DNA of 14,594 bases from Bacteroidota bacterium (GTDB lineage: Bacteria > Bacteroidota > Bacteroidia > Flavobacteriales_D > Crocinitomicaceae): positions 1 to 14,594 of the forward strand of contig SBGS01000008.1 of assembly GCA_006226555.1 (NCBI GenBank), read 5' to 3'. Every line of letters starts with the position of its first letter. Positions within the stretch are counted from its first letter, which is position 1. Below, one piece after another: positions 1 through 6,564 of this stretch. The position numbers were made by a program, and so were the translations under genes. A model generated the notes under the pieces. The model saw only the letters and a list, made by a program, of their open reading frames with translations. It was not told the DNA's origin and made no database searches.

Positions 1-45
1 GTAAACACAGGACTGAGCGATTCCCTCTTCGATAAGAAAGGTTAG
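1..45 (+). CDS. probable C-terminal end of an upstream gene (partial)
   Basis: Frame 1 is open from the first base to a TAG at 43-45 and reads VNTGLSDSLFDKKG. This could be the last 14 residues of a gene that starts outside the window. Only 14 codons are visible and no family can be assigned. Frame 3 is also open for about ten codons, so the call rests on plausible composition only. The next gene has its own promoter (80-110), which agrees with a gene ending here. Confidence 0.3.
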   Translation, partial: VNTGLSDSLFDKKG

Positions 46-79
46 AGCTTGTGATTACAAGAATCTTGTGACTTTTCCC

Positions 80-110
80 TTTGCCTGAAAGATTGTAATC
101 CGTATTTTCA
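80..110 (+). promoter_or_regulatory. Bacteroidota-type promoter of the thioredoxin-fold gene
   Basis: A TTTG at 80-83 is followed by exactly 19 bp and then TATTTTCA at 103-110. This matches the Bacteroidota sigma-factor pattern TTTG-N19-TAnnTTTG in the -33 box and spacing, and partly in the -7 box. A transcript would start near 116-118, about 14 bp before the GTG start at 131. No purine-rich ribosome binding site is visible in that short leader. Confidence 0.5.
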
Positions 111-130
111 GCAGACCAAAAACAAACGCT

Positions 131-1351
131 GTGAAGAATCTTTTTTTATCTGCGCTGACGACTGTCGCGCTTACCACCTTATCCTTTGCTCAGGATCATC
201 ATATTGAATTCTTAGATGTTGAGCTAGATAGTGCATATGCTCTCGCGAAAGAAGAGGGAAAACTTGTCTTTGTAGATTGTTATACCACCTGGTGTGGTCC
301 GTGCAAATGGATGGATGCCAATATCTTTACCAATAAGGACGTAGCGGAATACTTCAATCAGAATTTCATTAACGTGAAGCTGGATATGGAAGCGGGAGAA
401 GGCGAAGTATTCGCAGGATGGTATGAAGTACGCAGTTATCCTACCTATATTTTCCTGGATGTCAGTGGTCGAAGAAATGAGCTGGTTCACCGTACAGTTG
501 GAACCATGGAGGCCGATCGCTTCATTCAGTTTGCAAAAGATGCTTCCAATGAAGAGGTACGCATTGGTACTGCTCGTAAACGTTATTACCAGGGCGAACG
601 TTCTCCGGAGTTTATCAAGCAGTATATCGTGGACCTCTACGCGGCAGGTTATTCTTCAGATGCAAGCGAGGTAGCCTATTGGTATTATCAAAATGTCGAT
701 TGGAAATCTCTTGACTCCACTGACGGTCAGGTTTTATTGCGTTTTGTAAATGGAAATGCGCATCCTCTATGGGAAGGTATGATGGAGAATATTTCATCTG
801 TAGAGCAGATCGTGGATGGTGAAATGTTGTATCAAACCATGTTCAGATATATAAGTTCACCCGTTTGGATAGGTTTACGTGGAGATAATGCGAAGGAAAG
901 CTACGAAAAAGTGCTGATGGATATAGAAATGATGCAGTACAGTCAGAAAACCAGATTGGGACAAGAGATCGAGATGTATTACTACCAAGAAACTGATCCG
1001 AAGCAATACCTTCAGCTTGCTCCGACCTTTGCTGAGAATTACTTTAAAACGAATTGGGAAGCATTGAACTCTATCGCCTGGGAGATGTACGAGGCGACTA
1101 CAGATAAAAATGCTTTGAAAAGAGCACTAACGCTCGCTAATATGTCTGTAGATCTTGAGGCAAATTACTTTAACCTTGATACAAAAATGCGCCTTTTGTA
1201 TGCTTTAGGGAAAAAGAAAGAAGCTTTGGCAGTAGGGGATCAACTTTCGTCGGTGATTGATGGTTCCGAGGCACACAAGAACAACAAAGAAGCACATGAG
1301 GCTACTTTAGCTGCGATGCGCGCCGGTAAGGACATTCGTGACGTGAAGTAA
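131..1351 (+). CDS. exported thioredoxin-fold protein with helical C-terminal region
   Basis: This 406-residue protein starts with GTG; the start is chosen because a clean signal peptide follows at once (residues 1-20, ending SFAQ). A thioredoxin fold covers about 25-140, with the redox motif WCGPC (Cys55, Cys58), an extra Cys at 50 and the cis-proline in SYPTY (Pro104). It should act as a disulfide reductase or oxidase in the periplasm or be surface-linked. Residues 150-406 are mostly helical, with Tyr/Trp-rich segments and TPR-like character near 300-390 (NWEALNSIAWEMYEAT). This architecture is common in Bacteroidota 'thioredoxin family' proteins, whose substrates are generally unknown. The family call is firm; the partner is not known. 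The next gene starts 8 bp after the stop, so the two are probably cotranscribed. Confidence 0.88.
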   Translation: MKNLFLSALTTVALTTLSFAQDHHIEFLDVELDSAYALAKEEGKLVFVDCYTTWCGPCKWMDANIFTNKDVAEYFNQNFINVKLDMEAGEGEVFAGWYEVRSYPTYIFLDVSGRRNELVHRTVGTMEADRFIQFAKDASNEEVRIGTARKRYYQGERSPEFIKQYIVDLYAAGYSSDASEVAYWYYQNVDWKSLDSTDGQVLLRFVNGNAHPLWEGMMENISSVEQIVDGEMLYQTMFRYISSPVWIGLRGDNAKESYEKVLMDIEMMQYSQKTRLGQEIEMYYYQETDPKQYLQLAPTFAENYFKTNWEALNSIAWEMYEATTDKNALKRALTLANMSVDLEANYFNLDTKMRLLYALGKKKEALAVGDQLSSVIDGSEAHKNNKEAHEATLAAMRAGKDIRDVK

Positions 1352-1359
1352 TACGGGCA

Positions 1360-2004
1360 ATGGGAAAGACGGCCATTATTCTTGGAGCGACGGGGTTAAC
1401 GGGATCATTAGTACTGGAGCAGCTGCTGGTCGATGATCGATATGAACGTATATTACTTTTTTCAAGAAGTAGCTGTGGTGTGGATCATCCTAAGCTTACA
1501 GAATACCTCGGTGATCTGCTTCACTTGGAAGAATTCAAAGAGCAATTTAAGGGTGATGAGGTGTATGTCTGTATTGGGACAACACGCAAGAAAACGCCCG
1601 ATCCTGATCAGTACCGAAAGATCGATTTTGGGATTCCGGTTCAGGCCGCTCAGCTGGCCAAGGAAAACGACATAAAAGGGATGGCTGTTGTTTCAGCGAT
1701 CGGAGCCGATTCTAACAGTTCGTTCAAGTATAATCGGATTAAAGGTGATATGGAAAAGACTGTTATGGAAGTTGGAATTCCACGTACATACATTCTGCGA
1801 CCTAGTATGATCGCCGGAGATCGAAAAGAACATCGCAGTGGAGAACGCATTGGATTGAAAATCTTCAAAGCTCTCCAGTTCTTGTTCATAGGGAAATTAA
1901 AAAAGTACAAAGCGGTTGATGCCAATGCTATTGCTAATAAAATGATAGCGCTTTTGAATTCAGACGAAGCCTCGTCCATCATAGAATCGGATCACATAAG
2001 CTGA
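1360..2004 (+). CDS. atypical SDR-family NAD(P)-binding protein (HTATIP2/YbjT-like)
   Basis: This 214-residue Rossmann-fold protein begins with the dinucleotide-binding motif GATGLTG (Gly9, Gly12, Gly15). Further family marks are CIGTTRKK around 72-79, VVSAIGAD near 111-118, and YILRPSMIAGDR near 143-154. These fit the atypical short-chain dehydrogenases grouped with human HTATIP2/TIP30 and the NAD(P)H-binding family, which are nucleotide-dependent sensors or reductases of mostly unknown substrate. No signal peptide is present, so it is cytoplasmic. The length is normal for the family. The ATG at 1360 lies 8 bp after the preceding stop, suggesting translational coupling with the thioredoxin-fold gene, although the two proteins act in different compartments. 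The classic SDR Tyr-x-x-x-Lys pair is present only loosely (KYNRIKGD), so catalysis is uncertain. Confidence 0.82.
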   Translation: MGKTAIILGATGLTGSLVLEQLLVDDRYERILLFSRSSCGVDHPKLTEYLGDLLHLEEFKEQFKGDEVYVCIGTTRKKTPDPDQYRKIDFGIPVQAAQLAKENDIKGMAVVSAIGADSNSSFKYNRIKGDMEKTVMEVGIPRTYILRPSMIAGDRKEHRSGERIGLKIFKALQFLFIGKLKKYKAVDANAIANKMIALLNSDEASSIIESDHIS

Positions 2005-2048
2005 CAAAAGTCATTGTCTGAGTCGCTTAGCTGTTCTATTTTTCCGGT

Positions 2049-2765
2049 ATGAAAAGTAAAGTAGTTCTCTTATTCATGGGTGGATTGTTGATCCTCTTGT
2101 CGGCATGTCATACTTCGACTGTTGTAAGTAATCGACTCATTCAAAAACGGAAGTATACTTCCGGCTGGTTTTTGAATAAACAAGGTCGTAAGGGTTCAGG
2201 ACAGGATCAGGCCAATGCTTTAACAGAAAAAAAAGAGCAGAAAAAAGGTTATGATGTAAGCACTTTAATTCCAACCGAAATTCAAAAAGTCGAATCCGAA
2301 GAGCAGCCGACCTATATCAGCGAAACGGAATTGGCAGAGGAGTTACACGTAAGTGTCACAGATAATCCTGTTATGGAATATAAAGCTGAGCGGGTAGAAG
2401 AGGCTCCGAGCAAAGAAGTAATTGAGGACGAAAAAGTTGAAGAAGCCACGGTGGATAAAGGACCGGTCAACAAGCCGGCTGTGATCAGTTTTGTTTTATT
2501 TATCGCAGCTATTATGTTCCTTGTTGTTGGCGGAATAGAACTCGTCGCTTCAGAATTTTATGTGGTTTTCCTCCTGGGATTGATCTTTTTGGTGGCATCT
2601 CTTGTTATCAGTATTCTGGCCTTAACGAAGTACGGCAACAAAAGACGCTACAGGGCATTAGCCTGGGTTCCGGCCTATACCGTTGCGATATTTTTGTTTG
2701 TGAGCTTGATTTCAATAATCATTTGGATCGCAGGTGGAGGTGGAATGACGTATAAGTTGGGGTAG
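2049..2765 (+). CDS. lipoprotein with charged linker and three C-terminal membrane segments, function unknown
   Basis: The 238-residue product opens with a lipoprotein signal (lipobox LLSAC, Cys20). A basic stretch (QKRKYTSGW, 32-40) and a long, Glu/Lys-rich, probably disordered linker (50-142) follow. Three hydrophobic segments lie at about 144-166, 170-194 and 204-229, and the tail is Gly-rich. The basic motif after the lipobox recurs in Bacteroidota lipoproteins of unknown function, and the hydrophobic hairpins resemble DUF4190-type small membrane domains. Both likenesses are from memory. A lipidated N-terminus plus three helices suggests an inner-membrane protein with a periplasmic linker rather than outer-membrane sorting. 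It starts 44 bp after the preceding gene on the same strand. No function can be assigned. Confidence 0.75.
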   Translation: MKSKVVLLFMGGLLILLSACHTSTVVSNRLIQKRKYTSGWFLNKQGRKGSGQDQANALTEKKEQKKGYDVSTLIPTEIQKVESEEQPTYISETELAEELHVSVTDNPVMEYKAERVEEAPSKEVIEDEKVEEATVDKGPVNKPAVISFVLFIAAIMFLVVGGIELVASEFYVVFLLGLIFLVASLVISILALTKYGNKRRYRALAWVPAYTVAIFLFVSLISIIIWIAGGGGMTYKLG

Positions 2766-2781
2766 TGTGCTTTTGTATTCA

Positions 2782-2813
2782 TTTAGGTAGTAAGTACAGT
2801 TTTTATACATTTG
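2782..2813 (+). promoter_or_regulatory. Bacteroidota-type promoter of the first T9SS cargo gene
   Basis: TACATTTG at 2806-2813 is a perfect TAnnTTTG -7 box. A weaker TTTA at 2782-2785 stands 20 bp upstream as the -33 candidate. The start site would fall near 2819-2821, giving a leader of about 20 nt that carries AAGGA at 2828-2832, six bases before the ATG at 2839. It therefore looks like a separately transcribed gene, not a continuation of the run before it. Confidence 0.55.
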
Positions 2814-2838
2814 TGGTTCAATCAATTAAGGAATCAAC

Positions 2839-4260
2839 ATGACAAAACTACTACTATCGGCTATTTCTTTGTTTATAGCGAGCATTTCATTTTCACAGTA
2901 TCAAATATATAAATGGGGGGCAGAGGCAACTTCCAATGGAGTTTCAGCTGGACAATTTCAAAATGATTTTATCGAAACATCAGGAACTACTTTGAGTACA
3001 ACAGAGTGGACGGCGAGAACAATTTCGGATGGCAACGGTAACGGTGCAGCAAGTCATGCATTTTGGAAAAGAACAACAACGCCTTATTCTCAAGGGTCAA
3101 GTTCGGATTTGGTACCCTTGAATTCACCTTCGGTTTCAAATGGTGTAGCAATTTTTGATTCAGAATATTTAGATAACAGCGGAATAGCTCCAGGAATTCA
3201 AAAAGGTGAATTGATCTCACCCCTAATTGATTTAACTGGGTATACCGATTCTGCATTGTCATTGAAAATGTATTTAAAATACGATGCAGTAAATTTCATT
3301 GAAGCGTCGGTTTCCTTTTCACGTGATAATGGTTTGACGTGGCAACCTGCGGTGGATCTCGTATCAAATCATCCGCATCGAATAGAAGGAATAACTTCTG
3401 TACAATTTCCAGGAAGTACGTTAAATGGAGTTCCCAACCTCACTAGTTGCAGAATAAAATTCACTTTCGAAGGAGCCTACAATTATATCATGCTGGATGA
3501 TGTGTCGCTCTTTACGGGAGGGATGACACATTCGGGAATATTTACTGATATCGAATCCTTTCAAACCATAGAAGAACACACATGTAGTAGCTATACTTCA
3601 CCAAGTGGTAATTATACGTGGAGTACAAGTGGTACATACTACGATACGATCCCGAACAGTTTCAACAGAGACAGTATGATGATGATACAATTGTCTGTTG
3701 GTGCTCCAAACACAGGAGTTGACGCACAGATTGCATGTGATAGTTATCAGTGGATCGATGGTAACACATATACAGCATCAAACACAACAGCACAGCATAC
3801 GCTTCAAAATGTTTCAGGTTGTGATTCGGTAGTGACATTGAACCTCACAATGAACTATTCTTCATCAGCTACCCAATCAGAAACGGGACTTGATAGCTAC
3901 ACCTGGCCGATCAATAACCAGACGTATACTGCTTCAGGCCAGTATACCGCTACCATACCAAATGCGGCAGGATGTGACTCATTGATTACATTGGATCTTA
4001 CCATGAACTTCACGGGTCTTGATGAGCAGCAATTGGTAACAGTTCAGCTTTATCCGAATCCGGTAAAAGAGGTTGTAACCTTAAAAGCGAATAAAGTGTT
4101 AAATGGGAGCTACTCCATCGTAGATGTGAATGGGCGCATGTTGATCACTGGAGAGCTCAATGAAGCTGAAACGATCATTCCCGTTCCAACATTAAAGCCT
4201 GGAACATATTTCATTCACTTCGAGCAGTATAGCTCGGTGCTGAAGTTTGTGAAGGAGTAA
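2839..4260 (+). CDS. T9SS-secreted surface protein with jellyroll-like domain and CDS-repeat modules
   Basis: The 473-residue protein has a Sec signal peptide (1-20, ending FSQ) and a C-terminal type A sorting domain (about 404-473, LYPNPVKE... YFIHFEQYSSVLKFVKE). The sorting domain directs export through the outer membrane by T9SS and attachment or release at the surface. Residues 30-225 look like a beta-rich MAM or concanavalin-like domain (ISPLIDLTGY, SFSRDNGLTW, MLDDVSLFTGG). Residues 249-390 hold three copies of a roughly 40-50-residue repeat with the hallmark GCDSxxTLxLTMN; the first copy is degenerate. This module is typical of Bacteroidota adhesin-like proteins. AAGGA six bases before the ATG is the best ribosome binding site in the window. 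The last part and the stop lie in a direct repeat shared with 7885-8167. A role in adhesion or glycan binding is inferred only. Confidence 0.85.
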   Translation: MTKLLLSAISLFIASISFSQYQIYKWGAEATSNGVSAGQFQNDFIETSGTTLSTTEWTARTISDGNGNGAASHAFWKRTTTPYSQGSSSDLVPLNSPSVSNGVAIFDSEYLDNSGIAPGIQKGELISPLIDLTGYTDSALSLKMYLKYDAVNFIEASVSFSRDNGLTWQPAVDLVSNHPHRIEGITSVQFPGSTLNGVPNLTSCRIKFTFEGAYNYIMLDDVSLFTGGMTHSGIFTDIESFQTIEEHTCSSYTSPSGNYTWSTSGTYYDTIPNSFNRDSMMMIQLSVGAPNTGVDAQIACDSYQWIDGNTYTASNTTAQHTLQNVSGCDSVVTLNLTMNYSSSATQSETGLDSYTWPINNQTYTASGQYTATIPNAAGCDSLITLDLTMNFTGLDEQQLVTVQLYPNPVKEVVTLKANKVLNGSYSIVDVNGRMLITGELNEAETIIPVPTLKPGTYFIHFEQYSSVLKFVKE

Positions 4261-4330
4261 TTTAATCCACCATTATCTCAGCTCCATCAGGATCTAAGAT
4301 CATAGTCCCTGTCTGACATTTCGGGCAGGG
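4048..4330 (+). repeat. direct repeat copy 1: T9SS sorting domain, stop codon and terminator
   Basis: These 283 bp align without any indel to 7885-8167. Hand comparison gives 20 mismatches: 15 in the first 102 bp (mostly third codon positions) and 5 in the last 181 bp. The repeat covers nearly all of the sorting domain, the TAA, and 70 bp of the opposing zinc-ribbon gene's 3' end. The homology stops abruptly just after the terminator stem. Confidence 0.9.
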
Positions 4331-4573
4331 ATTTTTGTTGTAATCCCATTCGTAAAAGGAGTTGCTTCCGCATTTGTAACATTTAGGATCGATCTGTTCT
4401 GTCAATTGGTTGCTATTCTTATCGAGTTTAAAGCTCATTAACCGGTCAGTAATTTCGTAACACTTCCTGCAAACGCAAGGTAGTGTGTGTCCCCTTCGTA
4501 GCACGTCAGGCTTGCCGGACATTAGGACACTGTAATTACAATGAGAGCATTTGAAGGTAGCGTGAGTTGCCAT
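4262..4573 (-). CDS. small zinc-ribbon-like protein with four cysteine pairs
   Basis: This 103-residue cytoplasmic protein has no signal peptide. It carries Cys9-x2-Cys12, Cys33-x-Cys35-x2-Cys38, Cys65-x2-Cys68 (CYKCGS) and Cys83-x2-Cys86 (CPKCQ). That is enough for two zinc ribbons, plausibly Cys9/12 with 35/38 and Cys65/68 with 83/86. Proteins of this type bind nucleic acid or stabilise protein contacts, but I do not recognise a named family. Its stop is one base from the convergent T9SS gene's stop. Its last 23 codons lie in the 283-bp repeat, and their antisense strand forms the T9SS gene's terminator. The ATG is chosen because the first Cys pair follows it directly; no clear ribosome binding site is visible. 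A truncated copy of its C-terminus is found at 8099-8197. Confidence 0.75.
   Translation of the reverse strand: MATHATFKCSHCNYSVLMSGKPDVLRRGHTLPCVCRKCYEITDRLMSFKLDKNSNQLTEQIDPKCYKCGSNSFYEWDYNKNPCPKCQTGTMILDPDGAEIMVD
4307..4336 (+). terminator. rho-independent terminator of the first T9SS gene, inside the opposing gene
   Basis: CCCTGTC at 4307-4313 pairs with GGCAGGG (4324-4330) through seven pairs including one G-T wobble. The loop has ten bases, and ATTTTT follows. The structure lies 47 bp after the T9SS stop codon and entirely within the coding sequence of the minus-strand zinc-ribbon gene. Confidence 0.65.
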
Positions 4574-4623
4574 TGTTTGAATTAAGTCAATTTATTAATA
4601 AAGTCGAATAAGACTTGAGAATT

Positions 4624-4650
4624 AAAAAGCCATCCTGAATGGGATGGCTT
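4624..4650 (-). terminator. rho-independent terminator of the 574-residue lipoprotein gene
   Basis: A perfect 9-bp stem, AAGCCATCC (4627-4635) with GGATGGCTT (4642-4650), encloses a 6-base loop. Read on the minus strand it ends in a T-run (4628-4624). It lies 26 bp past the stop of the minus-strand lipoprotein gene and separates it from the zinc-ribbon gene downstream. Confidence 0.85.
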
Positions 4651-4676
4651 TATAGACGATACTATTTGTTATAGAT

Positions 4677-6401
4677 TTAAGGTTGAACAACGATTGTTGT
4701 CGTAATGGTGTCATGTACGCTACCACCTACATTATCAATCACTTTACAGTTATATGTCCCGCAGGCTGGCATTCCGTAAAATGGAGGACCATAGTTAAAC
4801 ATATCAGAACCGTTTGTGCTTGGATACCAGGTTGTACCGCCATCAATGGAGAAATTATACGGAGGCGTTCCACCCGCAACCGCCATGTAAATGTAGGCGG
4901 AGTCCGGCAGTACGCAATCAGGGAAACTGAATCCATAGGTTGATACAAATTCAAAAACCGGTGCCGCAGTTCCAAGATTAAGGTTGAAATCAATCGGAGA
5001 GCCAATAGTTTGACCCGATCCATTTTTAATTGTTGCCCGAATGGTATGCGAAGCATTCGACCCCATGGTGTAGTCATTTGATGATTCACCTGTGCTATTG
5101 GTAGTTGTGGAAGCTAAGCTTAGTGAGCCATCACCGTTCAGAACTTCCCAACGTACATATGCTCCTGGAACGGGATCATTCTCAGAATCTACTACTTTTA
5201 CAACTAAAGGAACAGGTGTGATACTGCCCTGGTCTACAGTTTGATTGTTTCCACTGATCATAGTGATCGCAGCAGGTCTCGTTACTACATATGGTCCCAT
5301 AAGATCATACGTTTGCGAATAATTCGCCATGAAATAATCAAATACATTTACATCAACAGCTGCTGTAAAGTTAAGCCCTGTAGTTAGCGTTTCATCCTTA
5401 TTAGACTCAATATCAATGTTTGCATCGTAATTGAGATAGGCCTTTGAAGAAAGTTCAGGCCCAACAACTCCGTATAATTTAACAGAAACACGTGGAGTAA
5501 TATCAACAGTGAAATTATAGGTCACCGTTGAGCTCGCATCAAAGTTGTAATTAAGTTGACCATTGGTATTGTTAAAACTACCAGACCATCCGGAAACATT
5601 GTTGTATGTTACACCTGCATCAATATTTGACTGGTATGACGCCGAGATAGTTCCTGAGGTTTGGGAAGATGCATTTAGGTTCGCAGTTGCGATAAGGTCA
5701 GTTTCATAAACAACTACTACAGGTACAAATCCCATCATGAAAATACCAGTCTTTTTTATGGTGGCTATTTTTTTCTCGAAGTCTAATAAATTTGCAGCTC
5801 CATTTGCCGTTGCTGTCGCTGTTACGGTAGCGCTAAAGGGTGCATTTGCCATTTCACAATTGAGATAAGTTACGGCACCATTTTCGATATTAAATGACAG
5901 CTGTATATTCGGGTTTAAATTAATGCTTCCCGCATCCAACGTTACGTCCAGTGAAGGGCTATTGTATACGTTTACATTGTTAAACGAATAGACCCAAGCA
6001 TCCTTTAATTCAGATTGATAGGACCCTGAACCTTGCTCGAAAACATCAGTCAATTTTGCTTGTTCCGTATCATAAGTAATTGTATTACCAACTACCTGAG
6101 AGGAAAGTACTTTTCGGATAAAACCTTCTCCTCTTGATTCTACGATTACGTCACCTGTATTATAAACATCCGGTGTTCCAGAGAATTGATAGATGATTGT
6201 CCCGGCTTGTATTTGGGCTGAATCACTCAAAAGAGCAATGTTGGTCGTATCGATAACTTTTGATTCCGGTCGAACAACAACATCTAATGTAGGTACAGGA
6301 GGCTCTTCACTTTGAGGCTGTTCTGGTTCCGGATTCTTTTTCTTACAGGAAAATGCAATTAATAATGTCAGGGATAGTAGTAGTAGCTGTTTACTCTTCA
6401 T
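4677..6401 (-). CDS. large beta-rich surface lipoprotein with bacterial Ig-like domain
   Basis: The 574-residue lipoprotein has a signal peptide with lipobox IAFSC (Cys19), then KKKNPEPEQ and a Pro/Glu-rich linker (20-40). Residues 55-110 contain a beta segment with GDVIVESRGEGFIRKV, a pattern I have seen in other Bacteroidota lipoproteins. Residues 140-370 are a long Thr/Asn/Ser-rich beta region. Residues 375-475 match a Big_1-like Ig domain (VDSENDPVPGAYVRWEVLNG ending in a Gly/Ser-rich edge). Residues 480-574 resemble a SprB-type repeat (AGGTPPYNFSIDGG) with Cys496, Cys547 and Cys552. It is most likely anchored in the outer membrane and displayed outward. It has its own terminator and a divergent promoter region shared with the second T9SS gene. 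The function is unknown; adhesion is a guess. Confidence 0.78.
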   Translation of the reverse strand: MKSKQLLLLSLTLLIAFSCKKKNPEPEQPQSEEPPVPTLDVVVRPESKVIDTTNIALLSDSAQIQAGTIIYQFSGTPDVYNTGDVIVESRGEGFIRKVLSSQVVGNTITYDTEQAKLTDVFEQGSGSYQSELKDAWVYSFNNVNVYNSPSLDVTLDAGSINLNPNIQLSFNIENGAVTYLNCEMANAPFSATVTATATANGAANLLDFEKKIATIKKTGIFMMGFVPVVVVYETDLIATANLNASSQTSGTISASYQSNIDAGVTYNNVSGWSGSFNNTNGQLNYNFDASSTVTYNFTVDITPRVSVKLYGVVGPELSSKAYLNYDANIDIESNKDETLTTGLNFTAAVDVNVFDYFMANYSQTYDLMGPYVVTRPAAITMISGNNQTVDQGSITPVPLVVKVVDSENDPVPGAYVRWEVLNGDGSLSLASTTTNSTGESSNDYTMGSNASHTIRATIKNGSGQTIGSPIDFNLNLGTAAPVFEFVSTYGFSFPDCVLPDSAYIYMAVAGGTPPYNFSIDGGTTWYPSTNGSDMFNYGPPFYGMPACGTYNCKVIDNVGGSVHDTITTTIVVQP

Positions 6402-6564
6402 ATGCTATTGATTTCCTATAAAATTAACAATTATGGATTAAATGTCCGGGGGGAGGGGTGAAGAGGGTATGGATAGTGTGATGAGGAACATTTTTAAAAC
6501 TGATTTTGATCAACTTTAATTGAATGTGTATCAAATAAATTTACAGTGTAAATAAAAACTTGTT
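6402..6564. promoter_or_regulatory. divergent intergenic promoter region with a G-rich tract
   Basis: These 163 bp separate two divergent surface-protein genes, so both promoters must lie here or nearby. Candidate -7 boxes are TAAATTTA at 6536-6543 (plus strand, one mismatch) and TTAATTTTATAGG read on the minus strand around 6415-6427. Neither has a convincing -33 partner. The middle holds a run of guanines on the plus strand (6448-6472) inside otherwise A+T-rich DNA. Confidence 0.4.

Noticed and set aside
48..70. CTTGT/ACAAG/CTTGT hairpins after the first stop codon
   Set aside because: Five-base A+T-rich stems with no proper T-run; too weak to call a terminator.
3738..4010. Repeats in the first T9SS gene as a possible CRISPR or minisatellite
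   Set aside because: They are protein-level repeats with diverged DNA, typical of the GCDS surface module.
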